The translations under genes and the position numbers were made by a program. Below are positions 12,390-24,138 of a DNA stretch of 64,000 nucleotides, piece after piece. The stretch's first letter is position 1. Each line of letters begins with the position of its first letter. This stretch comes from Strigamia acuminata. Taxonomy: Eukaryota > Arthropoda > Chilopoda > Geophilomorpha > Linotaeniidae. The stretch covers positions 3,187,605 through 3,251,604 of the forward strand of contig OX442321.1 in assembly GCA_949358305.1 (NCBI GenBank), read 5' to 3'. The notes below the pieces were generated by a model. It saw only the letters and a program-made list of their open reading frames with translations. It searched no databases and was not told the DNA's origin.

Positions 12390-13334
12390 AAAGATGATGA
12401 CGGCTTCCCTGCATGACAATGATAGGTAATGGAATGGGCAATGGCTCATAACTTGGTATAACTCGTATAACGCGAGCTGAAAATTGTTGCGTTGACCAAG
12501 GAATTCCACAAAGAATAAGTATAGTCCAAATTTCACGACAATTGAGCTAAGCTTTGAAGAGTTATTACCGTTTCAGACAGTTTAGAGTTAAGATTATGAT
12601 TATTAAAATTATTATTATAAAAATTTTATAGATAGGTGTGCATTATAAATTAATAAAATGAATTAATGATTGTGTACACTTAATTTGGAAATATCATCCG
12701 AATTTAAAGAGTCATTATAGCTTAATTATAAACAATATACTCATTAGAGGTTCCACCTGTTGAATTTTATAGCTGCAGATAGAGACTCGATAGTTTAAAA
12801 GAAGCATATGTTTGAAAATCAAAATCTTTTTCTTCTGAACCACATCAGGGTAAGTTTTAATTTTCTTTACATACTGCAGATTTAATATCTGAGAGATCCC
12901 TTCACTTGGGCCTTTTCTTGGTAATGTGATGCATGATTTTGGTCTTTAACCCAAGCAGTACCAACCTAAAAACAATCCCTTACTCACCCAATCCTATGTA
13001 GTCATTTTTTACTCAATGCCAAAAGAAATTTTCAAAAATTATGAAAATGATTTTATTCTCCGAGTATTTCATGTGTACTAAGAAATTTTAGAAATTTGGT
13101 ATTTGTTGAAAGAAAGTGACAAAAATAATAGAGATTATATTCAAAAGTAGTGGACTAACAAGGAATTTTTAAATCCGTTATTGCTTTATATGAGCTTAAA
13201 TGAAAATACATGAAATTTTAGAAAGAAAATCCCTTTAGTTTTAGAGAAAAAAATTAAAAACACTCTTGGGGTTGGGAGGGTTAATTTCCATGGGCATATT
13301 ATTTACTATTTTAATTTGCTTTCAGCTTGAAAAC

Positions 13335-15408
13335 ATGTTGAGAAAAACTTTGGTGCTCTTGTATTTGTGCTGCATGATTAATTGTGTTGTCGGTGCCGAT
13401 ATCGATGATGGAGGTAAGTTCGATACACACACACTAGGAAAGCACAAACTGAAATAAAAATTAGGAGCAAAAAAATTATTCAATCACTCGTGATCTCCCC
13501 CAAAGAAACTTCAAACTTGGTTGCCTCAATGCTTAGGCGGGACCAAGCAGTCGTCAGAGCCAAAGGGGGCACCAATAAAACATTAATTAATTGTTTTGTA
13601 TGCAAATTAGGGCCAAAAAGTTTGAGTGGGTGGACAATTTTTTTTTAAAAAAATCCCAATTTTTATTTCAAATAGTAAAAAGTGAAATTTCAAAGGAAAA
13701 AAGTGATATTTCAATGGAAAAAAGTGAAATTTCAATGAAAAAAATTGTAATTTCAATGAAAAAATTAAAATTTCAATGAAAAAATTAAAAATTTTAATGA
13801 AAAAATTAAAAATTCAATGAAAAAATTGAAATTTTAATGAAAAAATTGAAATTTCAATGAAAAAATTGAAATTTCAATCAAAATATGATAAACAATAGTA
13901 ATAAGAGCCGCCCTCGATTAAGAGCCGTGGCTAATTTTTATTCCATTGCAAACCTTCATCGAATCCCATTTCATCGAATGGCGGTTTTTTTCGATGAAAC
14001 GTACCTTTTTTAAAAAGGTTTCGGTGACACGGTACAGTAAAAAAATCCAAAAACCAAGAACCTAACCTAACCTAACCTGACCTAACACAACCTAACAAAA
14101 CCTAGCCTAACCATGTAGCCACGTGAATAACATCCCCGATGATGGCCGAAAATTCGATGAAACGTACCGAGCGGAATTTAAATTCGATGAAACGACCCCC
14201 GTTTTCCCACATTTCAAAAAATGATAAAAAAATTGAATTCGATGAAACGGGATTCGATGAAGTGATCCGACCTGAAAAAGAAGTTCTAAATTTTTGTTTT
14301 GCCAATAAAAATTCAATACGAATTCATCTTCTCAAAGAAATGAGATAAAATTTGCAAAAATGGTGAGCAGATGGACAAATTTTGATAACTTTGATAATTC
14401 TTTTAATTGTATTATTGCTACAAATGAAATGATCAAATTTCTTGCTTATTATTCCAAAATGCACTAAAAATATACCGCAAAACGCTATACATTTTGGAAT
14501 GCAAATGTCGTGATTGTAAACATCTAATACATTTCTCATTATCGATTCAGAGTGTGACGAGTGTACAATTACTGCCGAATCTGGCCTCAACGCTGTTGTT
14601 ATGAACGCCCAAGAGATATAGTAAATAATATTAATTTGAAAAATAATAAAAAGATGATGATGGTCAACAAGTCATAAATAATTAAATCTATCATCACTTA
14701 GCCCGACTCAGGACAGTAATTTCTTACCGCCCTGTAACAAGTGTATTTACACCGGATTTGAATTTGCGACCTCAGACGACGATTATTTTAAAACTTGTTC
14801 GTATCGAACTGATAACGGCGGCTACCGCTTTGCTTTTGATATGACGCTGACAACATTTATTGCAACTTGCACGTGTCATTTACCTTGCAAGTAAACACCT
14901 CGAATAAGCGAATATAATCCAGATACGTTGGAAATAATTCTTTCATAATTTCAGTCCTAAGAAAATCATCGATGACTATTTCCACCCACCCGTCCCAGCA
15001 TGCACTTCTGAAGATATCCAAGAAGGAACAAAGTCAGACTCGTCGGGGAACAACCCTGGAGTTAGTGTTGAAGACATCAGAGACCGCGATGAGTGTTCGC
15101 CAGTAGAATGCAGCGACGATCAACCTATTACTGACGAGGTTAAGCTGCAATTCACTAATCTAAAGATTAAATTTAATACATTCGCTAATGCTGAGAAGAA
15201 GGTGCAGCGAGTGTCAGACTTGGAGGTTGTCGGTTTTTCTCACGTTTCTACGTCGTGCGGTACAGGAGAATCCACATTTGCACGCTCGTGCAAATGTCTG
15301 CTAGCCACCAATTTCGTTCGAAACACTCTAACACAAACACTACAAACGGCCTTCATTTGCAATAAACAAATTGTAGAAACAAGTGTACTGGACGATTTGA
15401 TCTGTTGA
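13335..15408 (+). CDS. Secreted Cys-rich protein of unknown family, copy 1 (258 aa)
   Basis: Four coding exons with compatible phases: 13335-13413 (26 codons, phase 1), 14551-14620, 14717-14890 and 14955-15408 with TGA stop. Donors are GTAAG/GTAAAT/GTAAAC and each acceptor ends CAG. A 5' leader exon lies upstream: exon 1 is preceded by a ctttcag acceptor. Residues 1-20 form a hydrophobic signal peptide (MLRKTLVLLYLCCMINCVVG). The mature chain has CDEC, PPCNKC, CTCHLPC, CSPVEC and SCKC clusters, an acidic middle, and a C-terminal VLDDLIC. AATAAA follows at about 15430. I recognise no known domain; secretion and disulphide bonding are inferred. A full paralogue lies at 21070-22712. Confidence 0.7.
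13680..13890. repeat. 20-bp tandem repeat in intron 1 of copy 1
   Basis: About eleven degenerate units of the type aaaaaattgaaatttcaatg, an A-rich self-complementary motif (gaaatttc). The corresponding place in copy 2 (21410-21630) has the same array with different unit variants, so it predates the duplication and has diverged in both copies. Confidence 0.75.
13905..14270. repeat. Repeat-rich intron insert with (CCTAA)n
   Basis: Absent from copy 2. It contains several cgatgaaac motifs and a cctaacctaacctaacctga run near 14062, the arthropod telomere-like pentamer, and starts with agagccgccctcg-type sequence seen also at 57023. Probably a mobile-element insertion into intron 1; clear terminal repeats were not found. 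Confidence 0.45.
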
Positions 15409-15535
15409 GTGTTTCTACTTCATTGTTAAACAATAAAACAATAGTTTGATTGCATTAATTATCTAGTCTTTGCTTTTGACGCGGTAGAACTACGTCTTTT
15501 TCCACACTAACTTGTGAAGCTAGGTTGGGCCCCAA

Positions 15536-17140
15536 CGCAACTAATATGTCCTCAAATTACTAATAAAGTTCACTGTTGGGTTGGGTTGAGCCCGGCACGT
15601 TTTTGAGTTGACTGTTGATTTTCATTGTGTGTTGGTTGTCTGGGGAGACAGTCCTGACAACCTTACATTGTTAGAACACGGTATAATGTACTATAAAGCG
15701 TGTACATAACATATCTTTCCCCGTGTCATTGCAGCAAACTGGCAAAGACAGTGGCGAACTTCCAACGCGCTGTGACGTGGCATTGCTTAGTGATTATGCG
15801 GTCATTGGATGTGGATAATCTTTATACCAACAGTAAGGGGTTTCATTAAATGAGCGATTATTGTGATTAGTTGATTATTGCAATAATCGTAATCACTCAA
15901 TTATTGAGGGCCCAACAAAAATCTGATTATGTGATTATTGCTCCGATGGGCGGAATTGTTTAAATTGTAACCTAAATACGTTGCAATTGTTTAAAAAAAG
16001 TTCCGACAAATAATAATTGCAACTACCTAACTCGTTTCATGTGTTCAATTTAACCTAAACTGAGCAGACATTGTTATATTATGACCTTGTGTAGTTGAAG
16101 CGGGTCTGGCGTCGCCATGTTGGTTTCAGTTGAGAGAGCACTTATAATCGGCCCAAGTCAGCAGAAAATCATGGTTTGGGGTGATTACTTGATTAGTTGC
16201 TTAGTTGCTTATTTGATGAAATGATTATTCTCGGGATTGGTTGAATCCAGTCACATGACACATCAAGTAATCGACTAATCAAAGTAATCAAAGTAATCAA
16301 CCTATCGCTCATTTAATGAAACCCCTTATTATTCCAGGTGCAAACATCTTTGCTGCCCACTTACATTATTGCAAGTGGGAAGATACCTCACAGAACAAGT
16401 CATTCAATTCGCTGTGTTGATTTCGACTAGCGTTAGGCCTAACGATTGGAACAGGATTTCCATCACTTCTTCGAATTTCATTTCTTTAAAATTTCGAATT
16501 TTTTGTTCATTTCTTCGACAGTTGTAACTTTGAGACGGAATTCGAATCTCCCTTTGCTGGAGTGTCATCTCTCCCATGATCACTTCTTCGAATGGCTCAC
16601 TTCTTCGAATTTCATTTCTTCAAACGGTTCACTTTTCAGCCAGTCGTTTCTCGAATCGGTCATCTTATCGAAATTCAGTTTTATAACTGAACAGTTACGT
16701 CGCCATTTAATATGTTCTCATATTACTCATAAAGTTCACTGATGGGTTAGGTTAGGTTAGGTTTAATTAAGTTGAAAAACGGCGTTGCTAAAACAGGCAT
16801 CGCTAAAGTGAAGTATGTTCGTGAACGGAGCTGAAACAATTGATGTTGCGTCTGGCCAATCAAATGATTTCAATGAAACCTGGAATCGGATCTACTAGTA
16901 GTTCCAGAATCCGAAAATGGCAGCCTGTTCCCATGTGGCAAAGTCTCGCAAACCCGACGTGAATCGACGAGAGTTGGAGCAGATCGTGAATGGTTGGCCG
17001 CAAGACCTTTCCTAGCGTAGCGTCGCTTACTTCAACTTGGAGTTGAAGCAGGAATTGCGTCAACGTCAACAATTTTTGAACGCAAGCAGCTTGAGATGCG
17101 TCTAGTGTGAACACGGGTGTGAACATAACTTAAGCAATAA
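15536..17140. repeat. 3' flank of duplication copy 1
   Basis: No gene. This block recurs downstream of copy 2 (about 23990-25615). It includes the cctgacaaccttacattgtt block, a TIR element at 15836-16327, a ttcttcgaatttcatttctt-rich block at 16450-16680, a ggttaggttagg run at 16745 and an aaaacggcgttgctaaaac dispersed repeat. The open frame 16446-16742 is conserved in copy 2, but its sequence is repeat-like and it is not called as a gene. Confidence 0.6.
15836..16327. mobile_element. TIR element (aaggggtttcattaaatgag ends)
   Basis: The left end taaggggtttcattaaatga is matched in inverted form by gctcatttaatgaaacccct at the right end (about 16305-16327). The interior is rich in gattatt/aataatc motifs. 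In copy 2 the right end is kept (about 24760-24782) but the left end is missing. A further solo right end occurs at about 43990-44020. Confidence 0.65.
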
Positions 17141-18560
17141 AACAGACGGGCATACTTGACAACAATAAGTTGTTAGGAATTTTCATGAGCACATCATTGT
17201 TTGAAGGCATTTTGGCACTGCTGGAAAGTTCTCACTAAAATAAATGAAAATTTTCTCAAAAGAGACATCATTTAACTCTAGATTGAGCAAAAAAATGCCC
17301 TGGTAGGATGCTTAGTTTTCTAGTAATCTGCTTTTGAATACAACACTACCGGTAGTGTTCAAAAATATTGGAATAATAAAATTCATGTTCAAAAAGTTTG
17401 GAATAGTTATTTTTAATACTTAGTGACACGCCTACAGATTCATCAAGAGATGATCCTACCATCAGATCATGTGATACTAAGACCATTATGTCATATTTAC
17501 ATGGCTCTTTACATGTAATGTGAGTTTTTGTAGCAAAATCTATTACCATAGGTTTAGGCAAACAACTGATCTTCAGCTGTTGGGATGAGAAAATTTTCAA
17601 AAATTTTGCAGTCAGCATCAGAATTTACAGCTCCTCAGATGAAACACAAGCCCCTTGATGTGTCATTATAATCGTCACAGCTCCACATCATTACTTTAGC
17701 AGAAATTTTTACAGTTTGTTGCAAGCCATCTGGGTGGCTAGTTTCATGTTTGAGTCTCCAAATTTTTCCAGGATTATTTAGACCCACAAAAAAATGATTT
17801 TATCACTAATGGTGTTTGCGGTTGAACAATGGGAAGGTGTTTGCGTTAGTGATAAAATCATTTTTTTGTGGGTCTAAATAATCCTGGGAAAATTTGGAGA
17901 CTCAAACATGAAACTAGCCACCCAGATGTCCCTCTGTAAATTTTTGATAACAAAGAACAAATAGAAACACTGATTTTCGACCATTTGCTGGTGTGCATTT
18001 AATTGCTTCGTCGGTGTTCTTTCAGGAAATCCTCCTGCAACTACAATCATTATTGCTAAACCGTTTTGTTTATGAGTTTCCATGTAACCAAAAATATACT
18101 CAACAGTGAAAAGATTAACTACTTAATTTGAGTGTTTTTCAGGAAATCCTGCCACCATGATCGTTACTGCAACTATTTCATCGCTTTAGTTTGTCTTTTT
18201 CCTCCAAATGTTGCAACTTTGATCATAATTTTCACACTACCTATTGTGCATTTGATTTCTTAATTTGATCCTTACACAAAAGATGTTACAACTACAATCA
18301 TTTTCATGAGTTATGCTGATTGCAGTTATTGTCAATTGATCTATATAATGCAGCATAAACTGCAACTCTTCAGAAGTGTCATTTCCCAGAACTGACGAAC
18401 TGTCACCAAGTAAACGCTAATTCCACCAGCATATTTGTAGCCAGTATCCAAGTGAGCATCTAGGTAAGTTCTTTTTGGTTCAACTTATTGAAAACGAAGA
18501 ACTTTTTTTTCAACTTCAAACTACATAGCTGTTACATTTAATTTCTTTTCTTCTTCTGTT
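17141..18560. other. Inter-copy spacer with long hairpin
   Basis: No gene supported. It contains the 17729-17928 inverted repeat, described separately, and otherwise AT-rich sequence with short meaningless frames. Confidence 0.45.
17729..17928. repeat. Near-perfect 85-bp-arm inverted repeat (hairpin)
   Basis: The arm beginning catctgggtggctagtttca at 17729 and ending tttatcactaa at about 17812 is repeated as its near-exact complement from 17842 to 17928. The loop is about 28 bases. Only one or two mismatches are visible, so it is either young or maintained. It could be a fold-back element remnant or a hairpin RNA source. Confidence 0.8.
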
Positions 18561-18572
18561 TTTGTCAGCAGT

Positions 18573-18790
18573 ATGAAGTCGTTCTAGTTTCTTGTTGTTT
18601 TTCTAATCGTTTTGGGGCTGAATCAAGTGGCTGCAGAATGTGCTTGGTATGGAGACAAGCTCCGTTTTGCTTAGGTATCTGCCCTCTCGGGGACTACCAG
18701 CACTAAACTGACGCAAACGGTGATGGTGCCACGTGCATGACAGGAACCAAGGCTTACTGTTGTTCCTCACAAAGTGAATGTCCGTCTTAA
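18573..18790 (+). pseudogene. Small Cys-rich secreted peptide, broken copy
   Basis: After a gtcagcag acceptor an ATG at 18573 starts a leader-like stretch that is interrupted by TAG at its fifth codon but resumes as a hydrophobic run ending VAAECAWYGDK. A one-base loss then shifts the frame. The next part carries a CLGIC-type motif, a further in-frame TAA, then DANGDG, CMTGTKAYCC and a terminal ECPS with TAA at 18788-18790. The family pattern (W-Y-G, C-x3-C, G-D-G, K-x-Y-C) resembles short secreted Cys-rich peptides of unknown role in invertebrates. Two nonsense codons and a frameshift make it a pseudogene. Confidence 0.6.
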
Positions 18791-18929
18791 ACGTTTTTAA
18801 TAAGAATGTTTGACAATTACAAATGCTGGACCACGCTTATAAATGTTAAAAATTATACAAATGTTAGTATTTGCATTATGTTGCTCAAAATAAGTGACAA
18901 ATAAAAAGGTTGTTATTGAAATGGTTCTG

Positions 18930-19310
18930 CACCGTTTTGCCGCTGTCGATGCACTACTGGTTACACAATACTCTGGCCATGTGTAAGTTTGGCCTAAACC
19001 CGAGCCTCATAACTCACTCTGTGCTGCCACCAGGAAAAATAGTTCAGAGTTTATTGCTTGCTTCTTCCAGAAATCTTAGAACGTTCGCTTACTATTTTCA
19101 GTAGATCGGTTGCAATCCTGGTGTTTGGATCTATTTTCTTGTATCACTACACCAGAGAAAAGGCTCGGATTTAGGCCAAACTTACACATGGCCAGAGTAT
19201 ATTTGCAAATTCGACGAGTCTGGTGATGGTTCCGCGTGTTGGGCAGGACACAAAGCCCAATCTTGTTCAATACCATTGGAATGTCCTTTAACGTTTCAAT
19301 AAAAATCTAT
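18930..19310 (+). pseudogene. Second broken copy of the Cys-rich peptide, split by a TIR insert
   Basis: A 3' remnant at about 19205-19305 reads DESGDGSACWAG then CSIPLECP, matching the end of the peptide at 18573-18790. Just upstream, 18969-19201 is an inverted-repeat insert (ctctggccatgtgtaagttt and its complement), flanked by TA. It separates the remnant from any 5' part. No intact leader was found. Confidence 0.45.
18968..19202. mobile_element. Short TA-flanked TIR insert
   Basis: About 37-bp arms (left ctctggccatgtgtaagttt..., right ...aaacttacacatggccagag) bracket roughly 160 bases, with TA at both borders. It lies inside the second peptide remnant. No coding capacity. Confidence 0.6.
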
Positions 19311-19509
19311 GTCGATTAAAAAAATCAACAAACTACCTCAGTTACTAGCATAAATATAAATACTGTATACATTTTAGAATGTGTATTACGAACTCTTTAG
19401 TCCCGTACATATGCAACTAATTTTAGCATCTAATTTTAGTTGAATATTTCCTTCACTTGTTGGTGTGAATGTACAGTCACTTTGTGACGATGACGGCTAC
19501 AGTGAGTGA

Positions 19510-19930
19510 ACTAGCGTGAGATTCAGTTTTATAACTGAACAGTTACGTCGCCATTTAATATGTTCTCATATTACTAATAAAGTTCACTGTTGGGTTGGGC
19601 CTGAGTCGCAAAAGAAACTCAGGCCCGAGAGTGTTGGTTGTCAGGGGAGAAAGTCCTGACAACCTTACATTGTTAGAAGACAGTATAATGTATTATAAAC
19701 CGTGTACATAACAGCAACACAAGAAAAAATTAGTCAATTGCAACGCAGAGTCTGTTCACACTGTAGGGAACGTGTGAAGAGCGGACGCCGTTTTTAAGAT
19801 GCTTAGATTCAGCTAGGTTAGGTTAGTTTAGGTTAGGTTAGGTTTAATTAAGTTGAAAAAACGGCGTCGCTAAAACGGGCGTCGCTAAAGTGAAGTATAT
19901 TCGTGAACGGAGCTGAAACAATTGATGTTG
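19510..19930. repeat. Scrambled duplicate of the 15.5-16.8 kb block
   Basis: It contains ttttataactgaacagttac, cctgacaaccttacattgtt and aaaacggcgtcgctaaaac stretches also found at 15535-15715, 16675-16800 and 25135-25270, plus a ggttaggttaggttagg-like run at about 19815. This marks the upstream edge of duplication copy 2. Confidence 0.6.
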
Positions 19931-21069
19931 CCAAAATGGGCAACGGTTCATAACTTGGTATAACTCGTCAAGAACGTAGCGATCTGAAAATTGTTGCGTT
20001 GACCAAGAAATTCCACAAAGAATAAGTAGTCCAAATTTCACGACAATTGAGCTAAGCGTTGAAGAGTTATTACCGTTTCAGACAGTTTAGAGTTAAGATT
20101 ATTATTATTAAAATTATTATTATAAAAATTTTATAGATAGGTGTGCATTATAAATTAATAAAATGAATTAATGATTGTGTACACTCAAGTTGGAAAAATT
20201 CTCCTTATTTAAAGAGTCATTATAGCTTAATTATATACAATATATTCACTAGAGGTTCCACGTGTTGAATGTTATAGCTGCAGCGTTAGAGACTCGTTAG
20301 TTTAAAAGAAGCATACGTTTGAAAATCAGAATCATTTTCTTCTGAACCACATCAGGGTAAGTTTTAATTTTCTTTACATACTGCAGAATTAATATCTGAG
20401 AGATTCCTTCACTTGGGTCTTTTCTTGGGAATGTGATGCATGATTTTGGTCCTTAACCCTAGCAGTATCAACCTAAAAAAAATCCCCTACTCACCCAACC
20501 CGAGTCATTTTTTACTCAACGCAAAATAAAATTTTCAAAAATTTGTGAAAATGATTTTATTCTCCGAGTATTTCATGTTTCTGAAGAAATTTAAGCAATT
20601 TGGTATTTGTCGAGAAAGTGACAAAAATAATTGAGATTGAGAAAAATGTTTTTGGAACTTTTAAATCCATTATTTTTTGTATTGCTTCTTATGAGCTGTT
20701 CTGAAAATACATGAAATTTCAGGAAAAAAAAATCCCTTTAGTTTTTGAAAAAATTTTTGAAAATGATTTAATGTTTATGAAGAAATTTAAGCAATTTGTT
20801 GTTTGTGGAAAGAGAGTGACAAAAATAAGTGAGATTGTATTCAAAAAGTAGTGGACTAAAAAGTAATTTTTAAATCCATTATTTTGTTTATTGCTTGTAA
20901 TTAGCTTAAATGAAAATGTACGTGAAATTTCAGGAAGAAATCCCTTTAGTTTTTGAAAAAAAAATTAAAAACACTCTTGGAGGTCGAAATTGACCCAATG
21001 TTGGGATTGGAAGGGTTAATTTCCATGGGCATATTATTTACTATTTTAATTTGCTTTCAGCTTGAAAAC

Positions 21070-22712
21070 ATGTTGAGAAAAACTTTGGCGTTCTTGTATT
21101 TGTGCTGCATGATTAATTGCGTTGTCGGTGCCGATATCGATGATGGAGGTAAGTTTGATACAGACACACTACGAAAGCCCAAACTGAAATAAAAATTAGG
21201 AGCAAAAAAAATTATTCACTCACTCGTGATCTCCCCCAAAGAAACTTCAAACTTTGTTGCCTCAATGCTTAGGCGGGACCAAGCAGTCGTCAGAGCCAAA
21301 GGGGGGACTAATAAAACATTAATTAACTGTTTTGTTTGCAAATTACGGCCAAAAAGTTTGAGTGGATGGACAATTTTTTTTAAAAACTCCCAATTTTTAT
21401 TTCAAATAGTAAAAAGTGAAATTTCAAAGGGAAAAAGTGAATTTTCAATGGAAAAAAAGTGAAATTTCAATGAAAAAAGTGAAATTTCAATGAAAAAATT
21501 GAAATTTTAATTAAAAAATTGAAATTTTAATTAAAAAATTGAAATTTTAATTAAAAAATTGAAATTTTAATTAAAAAATTGAAATTTTAATTAAAAAATT
21601 GAAATTTTAATTAAAAAATTAAAATTTTAATAATAATAATAATTCTTTTAATTGTATAATTGCTACAAATGAAATGTTTTATTCCAAATTATTTGATCAA
21701 ATTTCTTGCTTATTATTCCAAAATGCACTAAAAATCTACCGCAAAATGCTATACATTTTGGAATGCAAATGTCGTGATTGTAAACATCTAATAATACATT
21801 ACTCATTATCGATTCAGAGTGTGAAGAGTGTACAGGTATTGCCGAATCTGGCCTCGTCTCTGTTGTTAGCAACGCCCAAGAAAAATAGTACGGAGTAAAT
21901 AATATTAATTTGAAAAATAATAAAAAGACGATGATGGTCAACAAGTCATAAATAATTAAATCTATCATCACTTAGCCTTGCCCCGACTGCGGACAGTAAT
22001 TTCTTACCGCCCTGTAACAAGTGTTTTTACACCGGATTTGAATTTGCTACCTCAGACGACGATTATTTTAAAACTTGTTCCTATCGAACCGATAACGGCG
22101 GTTACCGCTTTGCTTATCATATGACGCTGACAACATTTATTGCAACTTGCACGTGTCAATTACCTTGCAAGTAAACACCTCGAATAAGCGAATATAATCC
22201 AGATACGTTGGAAATAATTCTTTCATAATTTCAGTCCTAAGAAAATCATTGATGACTATTTCCACCCACCCGTCCCAGCATGCACTTCTGAAGATATCCA
22301 AGGAGGAACAAAGTCAGACTCGTCGAGGAACAACCCTGGAGTTAGTGTTGAAGACATCCAAGACCTCGATGAGTGTTCACCAGTAGAATGCAGCGACGAT
22401 GAACCTATTACTGACGAGGTTAAGCTGCAATTCACTAATCTAAAGCTTAAATTTAATACATTCGCTAATGCTAAGAAGAAGGTGAAGCGAGTGTCAGACT
22501 TGGAGGTTGTCGGTTATTCTCACGTTTCTACGTCGTGCGGTACAGGAGAATCCACATTTGCACGCTCGTGCAAATGTCTACTAGCCACCAATTTCGTTCG
22601 AAACACTCTAACACAAACACTACAAACGGTCTTCAGTTGCAATAAACAAATTATAACTGTTAAATACTTTAATCGTGTAGAAGCAAGTGTACTGGACGAT
22701 TTATACTGTTGA
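21070..22712 (+). CDS. Secreted Cys-rich protein of unknown family, copy 2 (266 aa)
   Basis: Four exons parallel to copy 1: 21070-21148, 21818-21887, 21997-22170 and 22235-22712 (TGA). Intron phases are identical and the donors conserved (GTAAG, GTACGG, GTAAAC). The signal peptide MLRKTLAFLYLCCMINCVVG is nearly unchanged. Exon 3 differs at only about 4 of 57 residues, but exon 2 (CEEC...NAQEK) differs at about 8 of 22. Exon 4 has an eight-codon in-frame insertion (containing ITVKYFN) before VLDDLYC. All Cys clusters remain, so the gene looks functional. A TIR element begins 3 bp after the stop, so its 3' UTR and poly(A) site differ from copy 1. Confidence 0.7.
21405..21632. repeat. 20-bp tandem repeat in intron 1 of copy 2
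   Basis: Early units are aaaaagtgaaatttcaatg-like. Six later units of taaaaaattgaaattttaat are identical, showing recent local homogenisation compared with the array in copy 1. Confidence 0.75.
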
Positions 22713-22715
22713 GTA

Positions 22716-23444
22716 GGCGCATTCGAAAAGTCATTAAAACGAGTGTAAACGTGTTTACACTCGTTTTCACACGACATTTACACGAATTAATTCGTGTAAA
22801 TGTCGTGTAAACTGGTTAAACGGAAACGGCCTGTACGCCACGTTTCCGTTTAAAATCTCCGTGCAACGAGTTTTCTCGTTGAAATCGGGTTTTGCTGGCA
22901 GCCATCTTGGATTTTCGTTAGATCGGTTGGAACGATGTCGATCGCAAGAACAATTTTTTAGCAGGTATTAGCCGCATTCTTGCGATCGAATGCGACCGAT
23001 GTTCGACCGCATTTGTACGATCGAATACGGCCGACGTTCGACCGACGTTCGGCCGCATTTGTACAATCGAATGCGGCCGACGTTCGGCCGACGTTCGGCC
23101 GCGTTTGTGCGATCTAATGCGGACGGTGTTCGGCCGCATTTGTGCGATTGAGGCGGATGTTCAGCCGATTCCCGTTCGGAAATAAATATTAATAATACAA
23201 ATAATTAAAATAAATTTACATTTTATAATCATGTTTTTATAATCTCCTGTTTTTTTTTTAGAGTAAACAACAACAACAATGACTATGGTTATTATTTGGA
23301 CTAATTTAATATTTACACTTGAATTTACACTACTGAATTTTACACAGAAATTTATTTTGAAACTCGAAAATTGGGTCGTTTAACTTGAAATTTACACTAC
23401 CAGTTGCACTGGTCGTTTAGTGCAAATTACTTTTCGAATGCGCC
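22716..23444. mobile_element. TIR element just after the copy-2 stop codon
   Basis: Ends GGCGCATTCGAAAAGT and the complement CTTTTCGAATGCGCC, each flanked by TA. Copy 1 lacks it: there the stop is followed directly by gtgtttctacttcattg, which resumes in copy 2 at 23447. The interior has a gtgtttacactcgttttcac palindromic zone and a 22980-23160 array of gttcggccgcatttg-type units. No transposase frame. Confidence 0.8.
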
Positions 23445-23560
23445 TAGTGTTTCTACTTCATTGTTAAACAATAAAACAATAGTTTGATTGCATTAATTAT
23501 CTAGTCTTTGCTTTTGACGCGGTAGAACTACGTCTTTTTCCACACTAACTTGTAAAGCTA

Positions 23561-23960
23561 CCGTCTTCACTCGAATAGTACTGGATCGTGTGGTATTCGA
23601 GTTTTTCATAAAATCGCTGATTTGCAAACATGGTCAAAAAATTCGAATATAACACCATCGTGCTGTATTCGAATACAACACCACGGTGTTATATTCGAAT
23701 TGAGATTCAAATTCAGATTTTGTCCTCAATATTTAAAAATTAAAGCAACGACAATATTAATGGGAGCTTTGTGTACAAAATCAATGGTTTGAGATACATG
23801 TATACGACCATAAAACGTTACGTTTCCACAACATTCAATCGAAAAACGTTGTTACTCCGACGTTTTTCGAAAAATTTAAGTTATTCCTATTGGTTCAAAT
23901 ATAACACCATGGTGTTGTATTAGAATACAACACGATCCAGTACTATTCGGGTGAAGACGG
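23561..23960. mobile_element. 400-bp TA-flanked TIR element
   Basis: Left ccgtcttcactcgaatagta and right tactattcgggtgaagacgg are inverted copies, with TA on each side (23559-23560 and 23961-23962). Copy 1 at about 15520 reads straight through agctaggtt, giving an empty site with a single TA. Internal inverted copies of acaccatggtgtt-type sequence are present. Tc1/mariner-like nonautonomous element by its TA duplication. Confidence 0.85.
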
Positions 23961-24138
23961 TAGGTTCACATTTGTGTTCACACTAGGGGCGTCCTGACAA
24001 CCTTACATTGTTAGAACACGGTATAATGTACTATAACACATCTTTCCCCCAAGAAAGTCTTCGTGTAGTAGGACTGATGAATCACTCAGTTAGCTGTGTC
24101 ATTGCAGCAAACTGGCAAAGACAGTGGCGAACTTCCAA

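Noticed and set aside
16446-16742. 98-codon ORF conserved in the second copy at 24906
   Set aside because: Conservation follows from the recent duplication; sequence is a ttcttcgaatttc repeat with no splice context.
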